Notes: generated from the sequence alone by a model not told the origin. 64,000 bases of DNA from Paraburkholderia aspalathi (GCF_900116445.1 NZ_FPBH01000026.1:62001-126000); one strand, 5' to 3'; positions 25,617-34,798 are shown, numbered from the stretch's first letter. Numbers and translations: made by a program.

Positions 25617-26525
25617 TCAAGCAGCCACCCCTCTGCCACTTCCGTGCGCCTGCTCAAGGATGAACTCGATAAAACTCGCTGCCGCCCGCGTGTGATGCCG
25701 ATTCGGCATGTAGAGCAGGTACATGTTCGTACCGAAGATGCTTAGACGCCATTCATCGAGCGCCGTCACCACGTCGCCGCGGCGCAGGTCGTCCTGCACC
25801 ACGTAGTCCGGCACCAGACCGACGCCTAGACCAGCCAGCACCGCCTGGCGCAAGAACAGGAAGTTCTCGGAAATAATCGTCGGCTCAAGCAGTACTTCGT
25901 GGCGTTCGTCGCGCAGATACGCCGCCACCCGCAACTGCCTGCCGACCACCGCCGCCGTAATCAAGGGCGCTGTGCGCAATTCGTCGAGACGCACCGGCAT
26001 ACCGCGGCTTGCAGCAAATTCCGGCGACGCGCAGGCAACGTATCGCACCGGCCCCATGTCTCGTGCGACGAGATTCTGCGGCGGCTCCGACATCACCCGA
26101 ACCGCGATGTCGACCTCGTCGCGCATCAGGTCCTCGACCCGATTCTCGAACATCACGTCCAGCACGATGCCCGGATACAGACGCTTGAACGCGATCAGCC
26201 AGTCCGACATCACCAGTTGCCCGTAACCGCTCGGCACACTCAACCGCACCCGCCCCTGCAAGCTCTGCCCGAGCGTAGTCACCGATTCGCGCGCGGCCAG
26301 CAGCGCATTCTGAATGGTGCGGCCATGCTCGTATAACTGCAGACCGATTTCAGTCGCTTCGACCCGGCGCGTGGTGCGCCTGACCAGCTGCAGCCCGATC
26401 GAGCGCTCCAGCTGGTTCAGGTGGTAACTCACATTCGCTCGGCTCATTTTCAGCCGGCGCGCGGCTTCGCTCAGGTTGCCCGCGTCGAGGATATCGACCA
26501 GCAAGGTCAGCGAATTGACGTCCAT
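25617..26525 (-). CDS. LysR-family transcriptional regulator, divergent to the beta-oxidation operon
   Basis: A 302-residue regulator. The helix-turn-helix (LSEAARRLKMSRANVSYHLN) lies at about residues 18-37; the effector domain begins near residue 90. The ATG at 26525 has an AAAGG site; an upstream in-frame ATG at 26576 lies beyond the probable operator and is less likely. It belongs to the large CrgA/AaeR-like group. The divergent arrangement with inverted repeats between the genes makes it the probable regulator of the pimF-like operon. Confidence 0.87.
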   Translation of the reverse strand: MDVNSLTLLVDILDAGNLSEAARRLKMSRANVSYHLNQLERSIGLQLVRRTTRRVEATEIGLQLYEHGRTIQNALLAARESVTTLGQSLQGRVRLSVPSGYGQLVMSDWLIAFKRLYPGIVLDVMFENRVEDLMRDEVDIAVRVMSEPPQNLVARDMGPVRYVACASPEFAASRGMPVRLDELRTAPLITAAVVGRQLRVAAYLRDERHEVLLEPTIISENFLFLRQAVLAGLGVGLVPDYVVQDDLRRGDVVTALDEWRLSIFGTNMYLLYMPNRHHTRAAASFIEFILEQAHGSGRGVAA

Positions 26526-26536
26526 GGCATAACCTT

Positions 26537-26563
26537 TGTCAAAATATCTTTGACAGTCTGTCA
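26537..26563. promoter_or_regulatory. Overlapping inverted repeats between LysR gene and pim-like operon (candidate LysR operator)
   Basis: TGTCAAA-N5-TTTGACA (26537-26555) is a perfect 7-5-7 inverted repeat with the T-N11-A pattern of LysR boxes. It overlaps a second repeat, TGACA-GTC-TGTCA (26551-26563). TTGACA at 26550-26555 could also serve as a plus-strand -35. Another TGTCAA lies at 26579-26584. Confidence 0.5.
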
Positions 26564-26666
26564 ACCGTCTATGCAATTGTCAATAAACCTTGACCAACCC
26601 ACAATCGGAGAATTCGCCAGGCCCGGTATGCCCACTCTGCCCCGATATCAATCAGGAGACGACACG

Positions 26667-28787
26667 ATGACCCTCAACCCTTCCGCCGACGTTGTAACGC
26701 GCGAATTGCGCGGCAAAGTCCTGCTGGTGACCATCGACCACGCACCGGTCAACGCCTTGTCCGCCGACGTGCGGCGCGGCCTGCTCGCCGCCATCGAAGC
26801 AGCGGATGCCGACAAGGCGATCGAAGCCGTGCTGATCGTCGGCGCCGGGCGCAACTTCATCGCGGGTGCGGACATTCGCGAGTTCGGCAAGCCGCCGGTG
26901 CCGCCGTCACTGCCGGACGTGTGCAACCGTATCGAGGCATGTTCGAAGCCGGTGGTGGCCGCTATTCACGGCGCTGCGCTCGGCGGCGGCCTGGAAGTGG
27001 CGCTCGCAGCGCACTACCGTCTCGCCGTGAATGGCGCGAAGCTCGGTTTGCCTGAAGTGCAACTGGGCCTGCTGCCGGGCGCAGGCGGCACACAGCGTAC
27101 GCCGCGTCTGATCGGCGCGCAGGCCGCCCTCGACCTGATCTTGAGCGGCCGCCACGCCAGCGCGAAAGAAGCGCTCGCGCTTGGCCTCATCGACCGGTTC
27201 GGTAGCAGTGACGACATCCTCGCCGAAGGACTCGCCTACGCGCAGGAACTGCTGGCCGCTCATGCGCCGGTGCGCCGCACGCGCGATGCCGCGGCGCTCA
27301 GCGACCGCGCAGCGAGCCTCGCCGCCGTCACCGCAGCACGCGCAGAAACAGCGAAGAAATCGCGCGGCCTGTTTTCCCCGTTAAAGATCGTCGACGCCGT
27401 GGAAGCCGCTATCGAACAGCCTTTCGAAGAAGGCCTGCGACTCGAACGCAAACTGTTCCTCGAATGCATCGACAGCCCGCAGCGCGCCGGCCTGATTCAC
27501 GCGTTCTTCGCCGAACGCGAAGTGCTCAAAGCCCCGGAAACACGCGATACCAAACCACGCGCGCTGAACAAGATCGGCGTGGTGGGTGGCGGCACGATGG
27601 GCGCGGGCATTGCCGTCGCCGTGCTCGATGCCGGCCTGCCGGTGACGATGATCGAGCGCGACGACGCGTCGCTCGCACGCGGTCGCGCGCACATCGAAAA
27701 GGTCTACGACGGCCTGATCGCCAAAGGCCGCATGAGCGCGGAAAAGAAAGCCGACGTGATGACACGCTGGCAAGGCAGCACTTCATACGACGCGCTCGCC
27801 GACACCGATCTGGTGATCGAAGCGGTATTCGAAGACCTGTCGGTGAAAAAAGCCGTGTTTGCCGAACTCGATCGCGTTTGCAAACCGGGCGCCGTGCTCG
27901 CCACCAACACGTCGTATCTCGACATCGACGCGATTGCGGCCAGTATTTCCCGTCCTGCGGATGTGATCGGCCTGCACTTCTTCTCCCCCGCCAACATCAT
28001 GAAGCTGCTGGAAGTGGTGGTGCCGAAGCAGGTCAGCGCCGACGTGGTGGCCACCGCGTTCGAACTCGCCAAGAAGCTGCGCAAGACGCCGGTGCGGGCC
28101 GGCGTGTGCGACGGTTTCATCGGCAATCGCGTGCTGGCGGTGTATCGCAGCGCGGCCGACGCGATGATGGAAGACGGCGCGTCGCCGTACCAGATCGACG
28201 CGGCCGTGCGTGCGTTCGGCTTCCCGATGGGCCCGTTCCAGGTGGTCGACCTGGCAGGCGGCGACATCGGTTGGGCTGCGCGCAAGCGGCGCGCGGCCAC
28301 ACGGAACCCCAACGCGCGCTACGTGCAGATCGCCGACCGTCTTTGCGAACGCGGCTGGTTCGGCCAGAAGACCGGCCGTGGTTTTTATCTGTACCCCGAA
28401 GGTTCGCGCAGCGGCGCACCCGACCCTGAAGTCGAGGCCATCATCGACGCCGAACGCGAGCGCGCCGGCATCACGCCGCGCACGTTCACCGACGAAGAAA
28501 TCATGCGCCGCTACATGGCCGCGATGATCAACGAAGGCGCCAATGTCGTGCACGAAGGCATCGCGCTGCGGCCGCTCGATGTCGACGTGACCTTCCTCTA
28601 TGGCTACGGCTTTCCGCGCTATCGCGGTGGTCCGATGAAATACGCCGATAGCGTAGGCCTCGCCACGGTTCTCGCGGACATTCGTGAATTCGCCAAAGAA
28701 GACCCGCTGTTCTGGCGCGCGTCGCCGCTGCTGGTCGATCTGGTCGAGCGCGGGGCCGATTTCGCGAGCCTCAACCAGTCAGCTTGA
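26667..28787 (+). CDS. Bifunctional enoyl-CoA hydratase / 3-hydroxyacyl-CoA dehydrogenase (PimF/FadB-like)
   Basis: A 706-residue fusion enzyme of beta-oxidation. Residues about 10-190 form the crotonase domain, with the oxyanion-hole segments NFIAGADIREFG and HGAALGGGLEVALAAHYRLA. Residues about 300-480 form the NAD-binding domain (IGVVGGGTMGAGIAVAVLDAG, noted in part), and the C-terminal dehydrogenase domains follow, with HFFSPANIMKLLEVV and GFIGNR. An AGGAG site lies 9 bases before the ATG. With the two acyl-CoA dehydrogenases downstream it gives three of the enzymes of a pim-type operon for dicarboxyl-CoA degradation; the chain-length preference is inferred from context. Confidence 0.87.
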   Translation: MTLNPSADVVTRELRGKVLLVTIDHAPVNALSADVRRGLLAAIEAADADKAIEAVLIVGAGRNFIAGADIREFGKPPVPPSLPDVCNRIEACSKPVVAAIHGAALGGGLEVALAAHYRLAVNGAKLGLPEVQLGLLPGAGGTQRTPRLIGAQAALDLILSGRHASAKEALALGLIDRFGSSDDILAEGLAYAQELLAAHAPVRRTRDAAALSDRAASLAAVTAARAETAKKSRGLFSPLKIVDAVEAAIEQPFEEGLRLERKLFLECIDSPQRAGLIHAFFAEREVLKAPETRDTKPRALNKIGVVGGGTMGAGIAVAVLDAGLPVTMIERDDASLARGRAHIEKVYDGLIAKGRMSAEKKADVMTRWQGSTSYDALADTDLVIEAVFEDLSVKKAVFAELDRVCKPGAVLATNTSYLDIDAIAASISRPADVIGLHFFSPANIMKLLEVVVPKQVSADVVATAFELAKKLRKTPVRAGVCDGFIGNRVLAVYRSAADAMMEDGASPYQIDAAVRAFGFPMGPFQVVDLAGGDIGWAARKRRAATRNPNARYVQIADRLCERGWFGQKTGRGFYLYPEGSRSGAPDPEVEAIIDAERERAGITPRTFTDEEIMRRYMAAMINEGANVVHEGIALRPLDVDVTFLYGYGFPRYRGGPMKYADSVGLATVLADIREFAKEDPLFWRASPLLVDLVERGADFASLNQSA

Positions 28788-28883
28788 GACAGCACGTTAT
28801 TTGGAGCATTCTCGACCGACAGGGGGCGCGCTCGTCTGCCCGCTCACCCGCCGGTCCGGTAAATATCTAGGGAAGAACCCGCT

Positions 28884-30092
28884 ATGGATCTGAACTTCAC
28901 ACCTGAAGAAGAGGCTTTTCGCACTGACGTGCAGCGGTTTTTGCGTGACAAACTCCCGCAACGCCTCTCCGAAAAAGTACACGGCGGCCGTCGCCTCACG
29001 CGCGACGACATGGCCGAGTGGCACGCGATTCTCAACACACAAGGCTGGCTCGCCAATCATTGGCCGAAGGAGTACGGCGGCCCGGGCTGGAACGCCGCGC
29101 AGAAATTTATCTTCGAGAATGAATGCGCATTGGCGGGCGCACCGCGCGTCGTGCCGTTCGGCGTCAACATGCTCGGCCCGGTGTTGATCAAATACGGCAA
29201 CGAAGCGCAAAAGCGCCACTGGTTGCCGCGCATTCTCGATGGCTCGGACTGGTGGTGCCAGGGCTACTCGGAACCGGGCGCCGGCTCGGACCTCGCATCG
29301 GTCAAGACCACCGCGGTACGCGGCAGCGACGCGCAAGGCGAGCACTACATCGTCAACGGTCAGAAGACGTGGACCACACTCGGCCACTACGCGAACATGA
29401 TCTTCTGCCTCGTGCGCAGCGCCACCGACGTGCGCAAGCAGGAAGGCATCAGTTTTCTGCTGATCGACATGAACACGCCAGGCGTCGAAGTGCGCCCGAT
29501 CATCACGCTCGACGGCGAGCATGAAGTCAACGAAGTCTTCTTCACCGACGTGCGTGTACCGGTCGAGAACCTCGTGGGCGAAGAGAACAAAGGCTGGACC
29601 TACGCCAAGTACCTGCTTACGTATGAGCGCACCAATATCGCGGGCGTCGGTTTCTCAGTGGCCGCGTTTAACCGGCTACGCAAGATCGCCGCGAAGCAGC
29701 AGCGCAACGGCAGGCCGCTCGCGGAAGATCCGTCGTTTGCCGCACGCATGGCGCGCGTCGAGATCGATCTGGAGAACATGAAGACCACCAATCTGCGTGT
29801 TATCGCGGCGGTGGCCGGCGGCGGCGTGCCGGGCGCCGAGAGTTCGATGCTGAAGATTCGCGGCACCGAGATTCGCCAGGAGATCTCCTCGCTCACGCGC
29901 CGCGCGATGGGACCGTATGCGCAGCCGTTTGTCGAGGAAGCCTTGCACGATGGCTTCGAGGGCACGCCAGTCGGTCCAGACGAAGCCGCGAGCACTGCCT
30001 CGCTCTACTTCAACAACCGCAAGCTGTCGATCTTCGGCGGCTCCAACGAAATCCAGAAGAACATCATTTCTAAAATGATCCTGGGACTGTAA
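28884..30092 (+). CDS. Acyl-CoA dehydrogenase, pimeloyl-CoA dehydrogenase large-subunit type (PimC-like)
   Basis: A 402-residue FAD-dependent dehydrogenase. CQGYSEPGAGSDLASVKTTA near residue 128 is the FAD/substrate-binding signature and KLSIFGGSNEIQKNIISKMI near the C-terminus is the second. It begins MDLNFTPEEEAFRTDVQRFL, like the large subunits of PimCD pairs. A heterodimer with the next gene product is likely; the two genes are 12 bases apart. Substrate specificity is not proven by sequence. Confidence 0.85.
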   Translation: MDLNFTPEEEAFRTDVQRFLRDKLPQRLSEKVHGGRRLTRDDMAEWHAILNTQGWLANHWPKEYGGPGWNAAQKFIFENECALAGAPRVVPFGVNMLGPVLIKYGNEAQKRHWLPRILDGSDWWCQGYSEPGAGSDLASVKTTAVRGSDAQGEHYIVNGQKTWTTLGHYANMIFCLVRSATDVRKQEGISFLLIDMNTPGVEVRPIITLDGEHEVNEVFFTDVRVPVENLVGEENKGWTYAKYLLTYERTNIAGVGFSVAAFNRLRKIAAKQQRNGRPLAEDPSFAARMARVEIDLENMKTTNLRVIAAVAGGGVPGAESSMLKIRGTEIRQEISSLTRRAMGPYAQPFVEEALHDGFEGTPVGPDEAASTASLYFNNRKLSIFGGSNEIQKNIISKMILGL

Positions 30093-30104
30093 GGGGCGCA
30101 CGCC

Positions 30105-31235
30105 ATGAATTTCCAGCACACCGAAGACCGCCGCATGCTGGCGGATACGCTCAACCGTTTTGTCACCGAGCAATATGCGTTCGAAACGCGCGACCGCATC
30201 GCAGGTTCGCCCGAAGGTTTCAGCGCCGACCTGTGGAATCGCTTCGCGGAACTCGGCATTATCGGCGCGTTGTTCGATGAATCGCAGGGCGGATTTGGCG
30301 GTGGCGGCTTCGATATCGCCGTCGTATTCGAAAGCCTGGGTCGCGGCCTCGTAGTCGAGCCGTTTCTCGATACGCTGATCGTCGGTCAGGCGATCGCGCG
30401 GGGCGGCAATGAAGCGCAAAAGGCCGCGCTTGGCGAATTGATCGACGGATCCCGGATCGTTGCGCTCGGGCATGGTGAGCCGGACGGCCACTACGAACTG
30501 TCGCGCGTCACAACCAGTGCTCAACGCGTTGGCAACGCATGGCAGTTGAACGGCGCGAAAGCGGTGGTTCAGCACGGCGAGAACGCTTCCGTTTTTCTGG
30601 TCTCCGCACGCACCGCAGGTGCTGTCGACGCCGAAGCCGGCATCACGCTCTTTCTCGTCCCGCGCGACGCCGCGGGTGTCAGCGTGCGCGGCTATCACAA
30701 GATAGACGGCGGCCGCGCGGCCGAGGTCACCTTCGACAACGTCATGCTCGCAGACGATGCGCTGCTCGGCGCAGCTGGAGAAGGCTTTGCGACGCTCGAA
30801 TACGCGATCAGTTGCGGCGTGCTTGCGTTGTGTTCCGAAGCGGTCGGCGCGATGGATGTCGCGAAAGACTACACACTCGAGTACCTGCGCACGCGCAAGC
30901 AGTTCGGCGTGCCGATCGGCAGCTTCCAGGCGTTGCAACATCGGATGGCGGATCTGCTGCTCGAGATCGAGCAGGCGCGATCGGCGGTGATCAATGCCGC
31001 GGCCGCGCTTGGCGCTGAGCGTACGGCGCGGGAACGCGCGGTGTCAGCGGCGAAATACAGCATCGGCAGGATAGGGACGATGGTCGCCGAGGAATGTATT
31101 CAGTTGCATGGCGGTATCGGCATGACGTGGGAGTTGCCGATGGCGCACTATGCGAAGCGCCTTGTGATGATCGACCATCAGTTGGGCGACGAGGATCATC
31201 ATCTCGAGCGGTTTATCGCGCTTGGTAGAGGGTGA
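30105..31235 (+). CDS. Acyl-CoA dehydrogenase, pimeloyl-CoA dehydrogenase small-subunit type (PimD-like)
   Basis: A 376-residue acyl-CoA dehydrogenase homologue. It begins MNFQHTEDRRMLADTLNRFV and contains RTRKQFGVPIGSFQALQHRMAD near residue 266 (noted in part) and ECIQLHGGIGMTWELPMAHYAKR near the C-terminus, both FAD-site segments. It is less conserved in the middle domain than its partner, as is usual for the small subunit. Its stop is followed by 80 bases before the convergent amiR gene; no clear terminator was seen there. Confidence 0.85.
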   Translation: MNFQHTEDRRMLADTLNRFVTEQYAFETRDRIAGSPEGFSADLWNRFAELGIIGALFDESQGGFGGGGFDIAVVFESLGRGLVVEPFLDTLIVGQAIARGGNEAQKAALGELIDGSRIVALGHGEPDGHYELSRVTTSAQRVGNAWQLNGAKAVVQHGENASVFLVSARTAGAVDAEAGITLFLVPRDAAGVSVRGYHKIDGGRAAEVTFDNVMLADDALLGAAGEGFATLEYAISCGVLALCSEAVGAMDVAKDYTLEYLRTRKQFGVPIGSFQALQHRMADLLLEIEQARSAVINAAAALGAERTARERAVSAAKYSIGRIGTMVAEECIQLHGGIGMTWELPMAHYAKRLVMIDHQLGDEDHHLERFIALGRG

Positions 31236-31315
31236 GAGCTGGTTTCCAGGCTTGCTTCGAATCGGCGCCGCTGTGGTGGTTTTCCGGCGGCGCTGCCCTC
31301 GTCCGTTTGCATCTG

Positions 31316-31924
31316 TCAAAATCGCAACACCTCATCCGCCTTGATGATCGCCTCGGCGACGGTTTCGATGTGTTCGCGCTTCACCATGGCTTGTGAGCGC
31401 AACAGGTCGTAGGCCTCCTGCTCGGAAAGATTGCGCGTTTCCATAAGAATTGTCTTGGCCCGCTGGATCTGTCGTTGCTCGGCGAGCTTGTCCTCAACGC
31501 GCCGCACATAGCGCTCCATTTGCAGGCGGTTGCGGTGCTGATTGAGCGTGACGGCAATCGCCGTCAGCAGGCCGAACGAGCGCACCGGTGACGGCACCAC
31601 GCAATACGCGCCAAGCTGCATGACCGCCTCGATGATGATCGGATTCTCATAACTGACGACCGGAATCACCGGGGGGGCGCCCTTCGCATTCATCCACGGC
31701 AGGCTAACCGAAAGTGTCTCCGGACGGACCGCGAGAAACACGACATCGGTGGCGTCCGGCAATGTGTCGAGCGCGGGCCAGGTCATCTGGACCTTGCAGC
31801 CGATACGGCACAGCTGCCCCAGCAGTTCCTCCCCGTCCTGATCCTGAGGGTGGATGGCCAGCACGCTTAGCGAGCGGATATCGCGAAGCGCCTGAGGGGT
31901 GCGGGAAGACGAGCGCTGCTTCAT
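31316..31924 (-). CDS. amiR: ANTAR antitermination regulator AmiR
   Basis: A 202-residue protein with an N-terminal pseudo-receiver (residues about 15-130, lacking a normal phosphorylation site), a coiled coil (HRNRLQMERYVRRVEDKLAE) and a C-terminal ANTAR RNA-binding domain (AKTILMETRNLSEQEAYDLL, about 148-200). AmiR of Pseudomonas aeruginosa binds leader RNA and prevents termination, and is held inactive by AmiC. The start codon overlaps the amiC stop by 4 bases (ATGA). A leader with a matching hairpin and a terminator is present upstream of the divergent amide/urea operon. Confidence 0.9.
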   Translation of the reverse strand: MKQRSSSRTPQALRDIRSLSVLAIHPQDQDGEELLGQLCRIGCKVQMTWPALDTLPDATDVVFLAVRPETLSVSLPWMNAKGAPPVIPVVSYENPIIIEAVMQLGAYCVVPSPVRSFGLLTAIAVTLNQHRNRLQMERYVRRVEDKLAEQRQIQRAKTILMETRNLSEQEAYDLLRSQAMVKREHIETVAEAIIKADEVLRF

Positions 31925-33087
31925 GAGCGCACCTCGTCTGGTCCACCGTGCGATTCCGCCTCGTCGACTAGCGAGTGCGAAATGACAAACGGATCCGCTC
32001 GCGTCCACCCGGGTGAATCGCTCAGGATATCGAACTGGCCATGCCGGTTCAGGCGCCCGATACGAGGATGCAGATAGGTATGGTGATTGTGTTCGTCAAT
32101 CCGGATACGCCCCTGCGGCGCATTCAGCTCGAGCCCCGGCAGCGTCTTGAGCAAGGCATTGGTGTCATCCCCGCCTGTGATACGCATTGCGTTGGCGAGC
32201 ACATGCATCTGGAAATAAGCCGCTTCCCAGCACATATCGGTCACGACGCCACTGCCGAAGCGCTGGTGATAGTTGGCGAGGCAACGCTGATTGACGGGGT
32301 CGCTCACCGATTGAAAGTAAGTCGCCGCGGTGATGTGCCCTTCGCCGAGCGCGGCGCCCATCGCGGCGACTTCCGTTTCACTGGTTGTCAGGCTCGCGAT
32401 CGGCGTCTTGTAAGGATCGAGCCCTGCCTCCGCAAACGCGCGGTACATGTGCGAGATACCGCTGCCCACCACGGTCGAGAAGACAAAGTCCGGCGCCTGC
32501 GCCGCGATCTTCTTCGCCACGCTCAGATAGCTGGACCAGCCGGCATCGAGCGGCAGATAGATTTCTTCGAGTTTCTCGCCACCCCGCTCGAACACGAGAT
32601 CGCTCATGATACGGTTCGACTCGTAAGGGTAAATGTAATCTGAACCCACCATGAACACGCGTGAGCCGAAGTGGCCCAGCATGTAGTCCGCGAGCGGCAA
32701 GCTGTTCTGGTTCGGTGCGGCGCCGGTGTAGATCACGTTGCGGCTGTACTCGAAGCCTTCATAGAGCGTCGGATAGAACAGCAATGCGTTGTGCCGCTCG
32801 ACGATCGGAATCACCGCCTTGCGCGTGCTCGACATATAGCAGCCCACCACAACACGGATCTGCTCCTCGACGATCAACTGTTCAATCAGTGCGGCGTAAC
32901 GGGCCGGCGTCGAAGCCGGATCGCGAAACACCAGTTGCAGCTCACGACCATTGATGCCACCGGCGTGGTTGATTTCTTCGGCTGCCAGGATCGTCGCGCG
33001 CTGCTGCGACAACTCGATCGGCGCGGTCACACCGGACGAAGAGAACAACACGCCGACCTTGATCGGTTCATTGGGTGATGAGGTCAT
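31921..33087 (-). CDS. amiC: Amide sensor / negative regulator AmiC
   Basis: A 388-residue protein with a periplasmic-binding-protein fold but no signal peptide (it starts MTSSPNEPIKVGVLFSSSGV), so it is cytoplasmic, as in P. aeruginosa AmiC. The core contains VVGCYMSSTRKAVIPIVERH, LFYPTLYEGFEYSRNVIYTG and FMVGSDYIYPYESNRIM, closely parallel to the importer's own binding protein at 33515-34708. It is expected to bind short amides and release AmiR. It is divergent to the amide/urea operon across a 427-base region. Confidence 0.9.
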   Translation of the reverse strand: MTSSPNEPIKVGVLFSSSGVTAPIELSQQRATILAAEEINHAGGINGRELQLVFRDPASTPARYAALIEQLIVEEQIRVVVGCYMSSTRKAVIPIVERHNALLFYPTLYEGFEYSRNVIYTGAAPNQNSLPLADYMLGHFGSRVFMVGSDYIYPYESNRIMSDLVFERGGEKLEEIYLPLDAGWSSYLSVAKKIAAQAPDFVFSTVVGSGISHMYRAFAEAGLDPYKTPIASLTTSETEVAAMGAALGEGHITAATYFQSVSDPVNQRCLANYHQRFGSGVVTDMCWEAAYFQMHVLANAMRITGGDDTNALLKTLPGLELNAPQGRIRIDEHNHHTYLHPRIGRLNRHGQFDILSDSPGWTRADPFVISHSLVDEAESHGGPDEVRS

Positions 33088-33329
33088 AGTTCAGCCAGAG
33101 AGTGACGGCAGGTTGAGCGGCCCACCAGCGCGCAGCGCTGTGCACGACTCCGGTTCCATGCACGGGCATTGTGCGTGTTCACCCCAGCTTGGGGAACGCA
33201 CTGCGCGGCGAAGAATGAAACCGGAACGACGATCACGGCCTGCGAGCTGACGGTAATGTACTGTTCCAAAAGGCATTGCGCGCGGATTGCCTGCATGAGG
33301 CCATCAGAAATTCGCATGCACGCTGCCAA

Positions 33330-33345
33330 TGGCACAGCTTTTGCG
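33330..33345 (+). promoter_or_regulatory. Sigma-54 promoter of the amide/urea operon
   Basis: TGGCACAGCTTTTGCG matches TGGCAC-N5-TTGCA at all but the last base, with GG and GC exactly 10 bases apart. The predicted start is near 33356, about 160 bases before the first gene. The 427-base gap 33088-33514 also holds the leader hairpin and terminator listed next. An imperfect dyad around CCCCAGCTTGGGG at about 33183-33195 lies upstream and could be an activator site. Confidence 0.8.
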
Positions 33346-33410
33346 TTATCGCTGCTCGTGATCGAGTGTGAAGCCGAGACCTGCACCCTCGATCCTAACG
33401 AGTTTCGTTG

Positions 33411-33432
33411 TGCGAGACAAAGGCGTCTTGCA
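33411..33432 (+). promoter_or_regulatory. ANTAR-type RNA hairpin in the amide/urea operon leader
   Basis: An 8-bp stem (TGCGAGAC with GTCTTGCA, one G-U pair) closes the hexaloop AAAGGC, which has A at loop position 1 and G at position 4 as required for ANTAR binding. It lies 55 bases after the predicted start and 18 bases before the terminator stem. ANTAR targets normally have two such hairpins; I see no convincing first hairpin, only a weak GU-rich one with loop ATCGAG at 33361-33366. Confidence 0.65.
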
Positions 33433-33443
33433 TGACACCGGCC

Positions 33444-33490
33444 AAAAAAGCCCGAAAACCAGCTAATCGCTGGTTTCGGGCTTTTTTTTG
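33444..33490 (+). terminator. Leader terminator upstream of the amide/urea operon
   Basis: A long stem (33450-33463 with 33469-33481, one bulged A, 5-base loop TAATC) is followed by eight T residues, only 25 bases before the first start codon. No gene on the plus strand ends just upstream, so the terminator can only act on the operon's own leader. This is the expected regulated terminator for AmiR antitermination. Confidence 0.9.
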
Positions 33491-33514
33491 TCTTTAACTT
33501 TTGTGAAGGGCGCC

Positions 33515-34708
33515 ATGAAGAACAACAGACGTGACTTTTTGAAGACCGCGATCGCCGCCGCCGCAGCTGGTGCAATTCCCGGGTCGCTGATGCTGGCCTC
33601 GCGTTCTGCTGCGGCAGCGGACCCGGTGAAGGTCGGCATCCTGCACTCGCTTACGGGGACGGTCGCGATTGCTGAAGCCCACGTCGTCGATGCCGAGAAG
33701 CTCGCGATCGACGAAATCAACGCCGCGGGTGGCGTCCTCGGCCGCCCGATCCAGGCAATCGTTGAAGACGGTGCGAGCGATTGGCCGACCTTCGCGGAGA
33801 AGGCGCAAAAGTTGATGGAAAGCGACAAGGTCGCCGCTGTGTTCGGCTGCTACACATCAGCGTCGCGCAAGGCCGTACTGCCTGTGTTCGAACGCTATAA
33901 CGGCCTGCTCTACTATCCGACGTACTACGAAGGGCTCGAGATGTCGAAGAACATCATGTACACGGGTCAGGAAGCCACACAATCGGTGATCCCGGCCGTC
34001 AACTGGCTGGCCAAAAACAAGGGCAAGAAGTTCTACCTGATCGGTTCGGACTACATCTGGCCGCGCACGACCAACCGCATCGCGCACCCGACCATTGCGA
34101 AAGCAGGCGGCACTGTTGTCGGCGAAGACTACTTCCCGCTCGGCACCGTCGAGTTCTCCTCGGTCATCAACAAGATCAAGGCCGCCAAGCCCGACGTGAT
34201 TCTTTCGACGATCGTGGGCGGCTCGAATGTGGCGTTCTACAAGCAACTGAACTCGGTCGGCATCACCGGCCAGAATCAGCCGATCATGGCGCTCGCGGTG
34301 ACCGAAGAGGAAGCCATCGGCATCGGCCGCGACAACCTGACCGGCGTGCTCTCGTGCATGGGCTACTTCCAGAGCGTGCAGAACCCGGTGAACGCGAAGT
34401 TCGTTCCTGCGTTCAAGGCAAAGTACGGCGCCGACCGCGTGATTGGCGACACGATGGAAGCGGCCTACACGTCCGTCTATCTGTGGAAGCTGGCGGCGGA
34501 AAAGGCCAAAAGCTTCGCCGTGGAGAAGGTGGTAGCGGCGTCGTCGAATCTCAGCTGGGACGCACCAGAAGGACAGATCCATTTCCACGTCAGCAACCAT
34601 CACCTGTGGAAGCACGCGCGGATCGGCGCCTTCAAACCGGACGGACAGGTCGACATTCTGTACGAATCGCCGCTCATCGAACCGAATCCGTTCCCGAAAC
34701 TCGGCTGA
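33515..34708 (+). CDS. Amide/urea ABC transporter substrate-binding protein (UrtA/FmdD-like)
   Basis: A 397-residue secreted binding protein. A twin-arginine signal (NRRDFLKTAIAAAAAG) precedes the mature domain, which begins near residue 36 with DPVKVGILHSLTGTVAIAEA. VFGCYTSASRKAVLPVFERY and LLYYPTYYEGLEMSKNIMYT parallel the cytoplasmic sensor AmiC, so the two probably bind related ligands such as urea, formamide or acetamide. It starts at 33515, after GAAGGG. It is the first gene of a 15-gene operon extending to 48882. Confidence 0.92.
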   Translation: MKNNRRDFLKTAIAAAAAGAIPGSLMLASRSAAAADPVKVGILHSLTGTVAIAEAHVVDAEKLAIDEINAAGGVLGRPIQAIVEDGASDWPTFAEKAQKLMESDKVAAVFGCYTSASRKAVLPVFERYNGLLYYPTYYEGLEMSKNIMYTGQEATQSVIPAVNWLAKNKGKKFYLIGSDYIWPRTTNRIAHPTIAKAGGTVVGEDYFPLGTVEFSSVINKIKAAKPDVILSTIVGGSNVAFYKQLNSVGITGQNQPIMALAVTEEEAIGIGRDNLTGVLSCMGYFQSVQNPVNAKFVPAFKAKYGADRVIGDTMEAAYTSVYLWKLAAEKAKSFAVEKVVAASSNLSWDAPEGQIHFHVSNHHLWKHARIGAFKPDGQVDILYESPLIEPNPFPKLG

Positions 34709-34798
34709 GCGAATTCTCATGTCATACCCGGCGCCGATGGGTCGCCCCTGCCTATCGCGCCTTGTTTTCCAGGCATCCTTTCCGGCAAAAGAACTGCG

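Noticed and set aside
33355..33372. Possible first ANTAR hairpin with loop ATCGAG
   Set aside because: The loop has A1 and G4, but the stem has three consecutive G-U pairs and only two Watson-Crick pairs, so it is not convincing.
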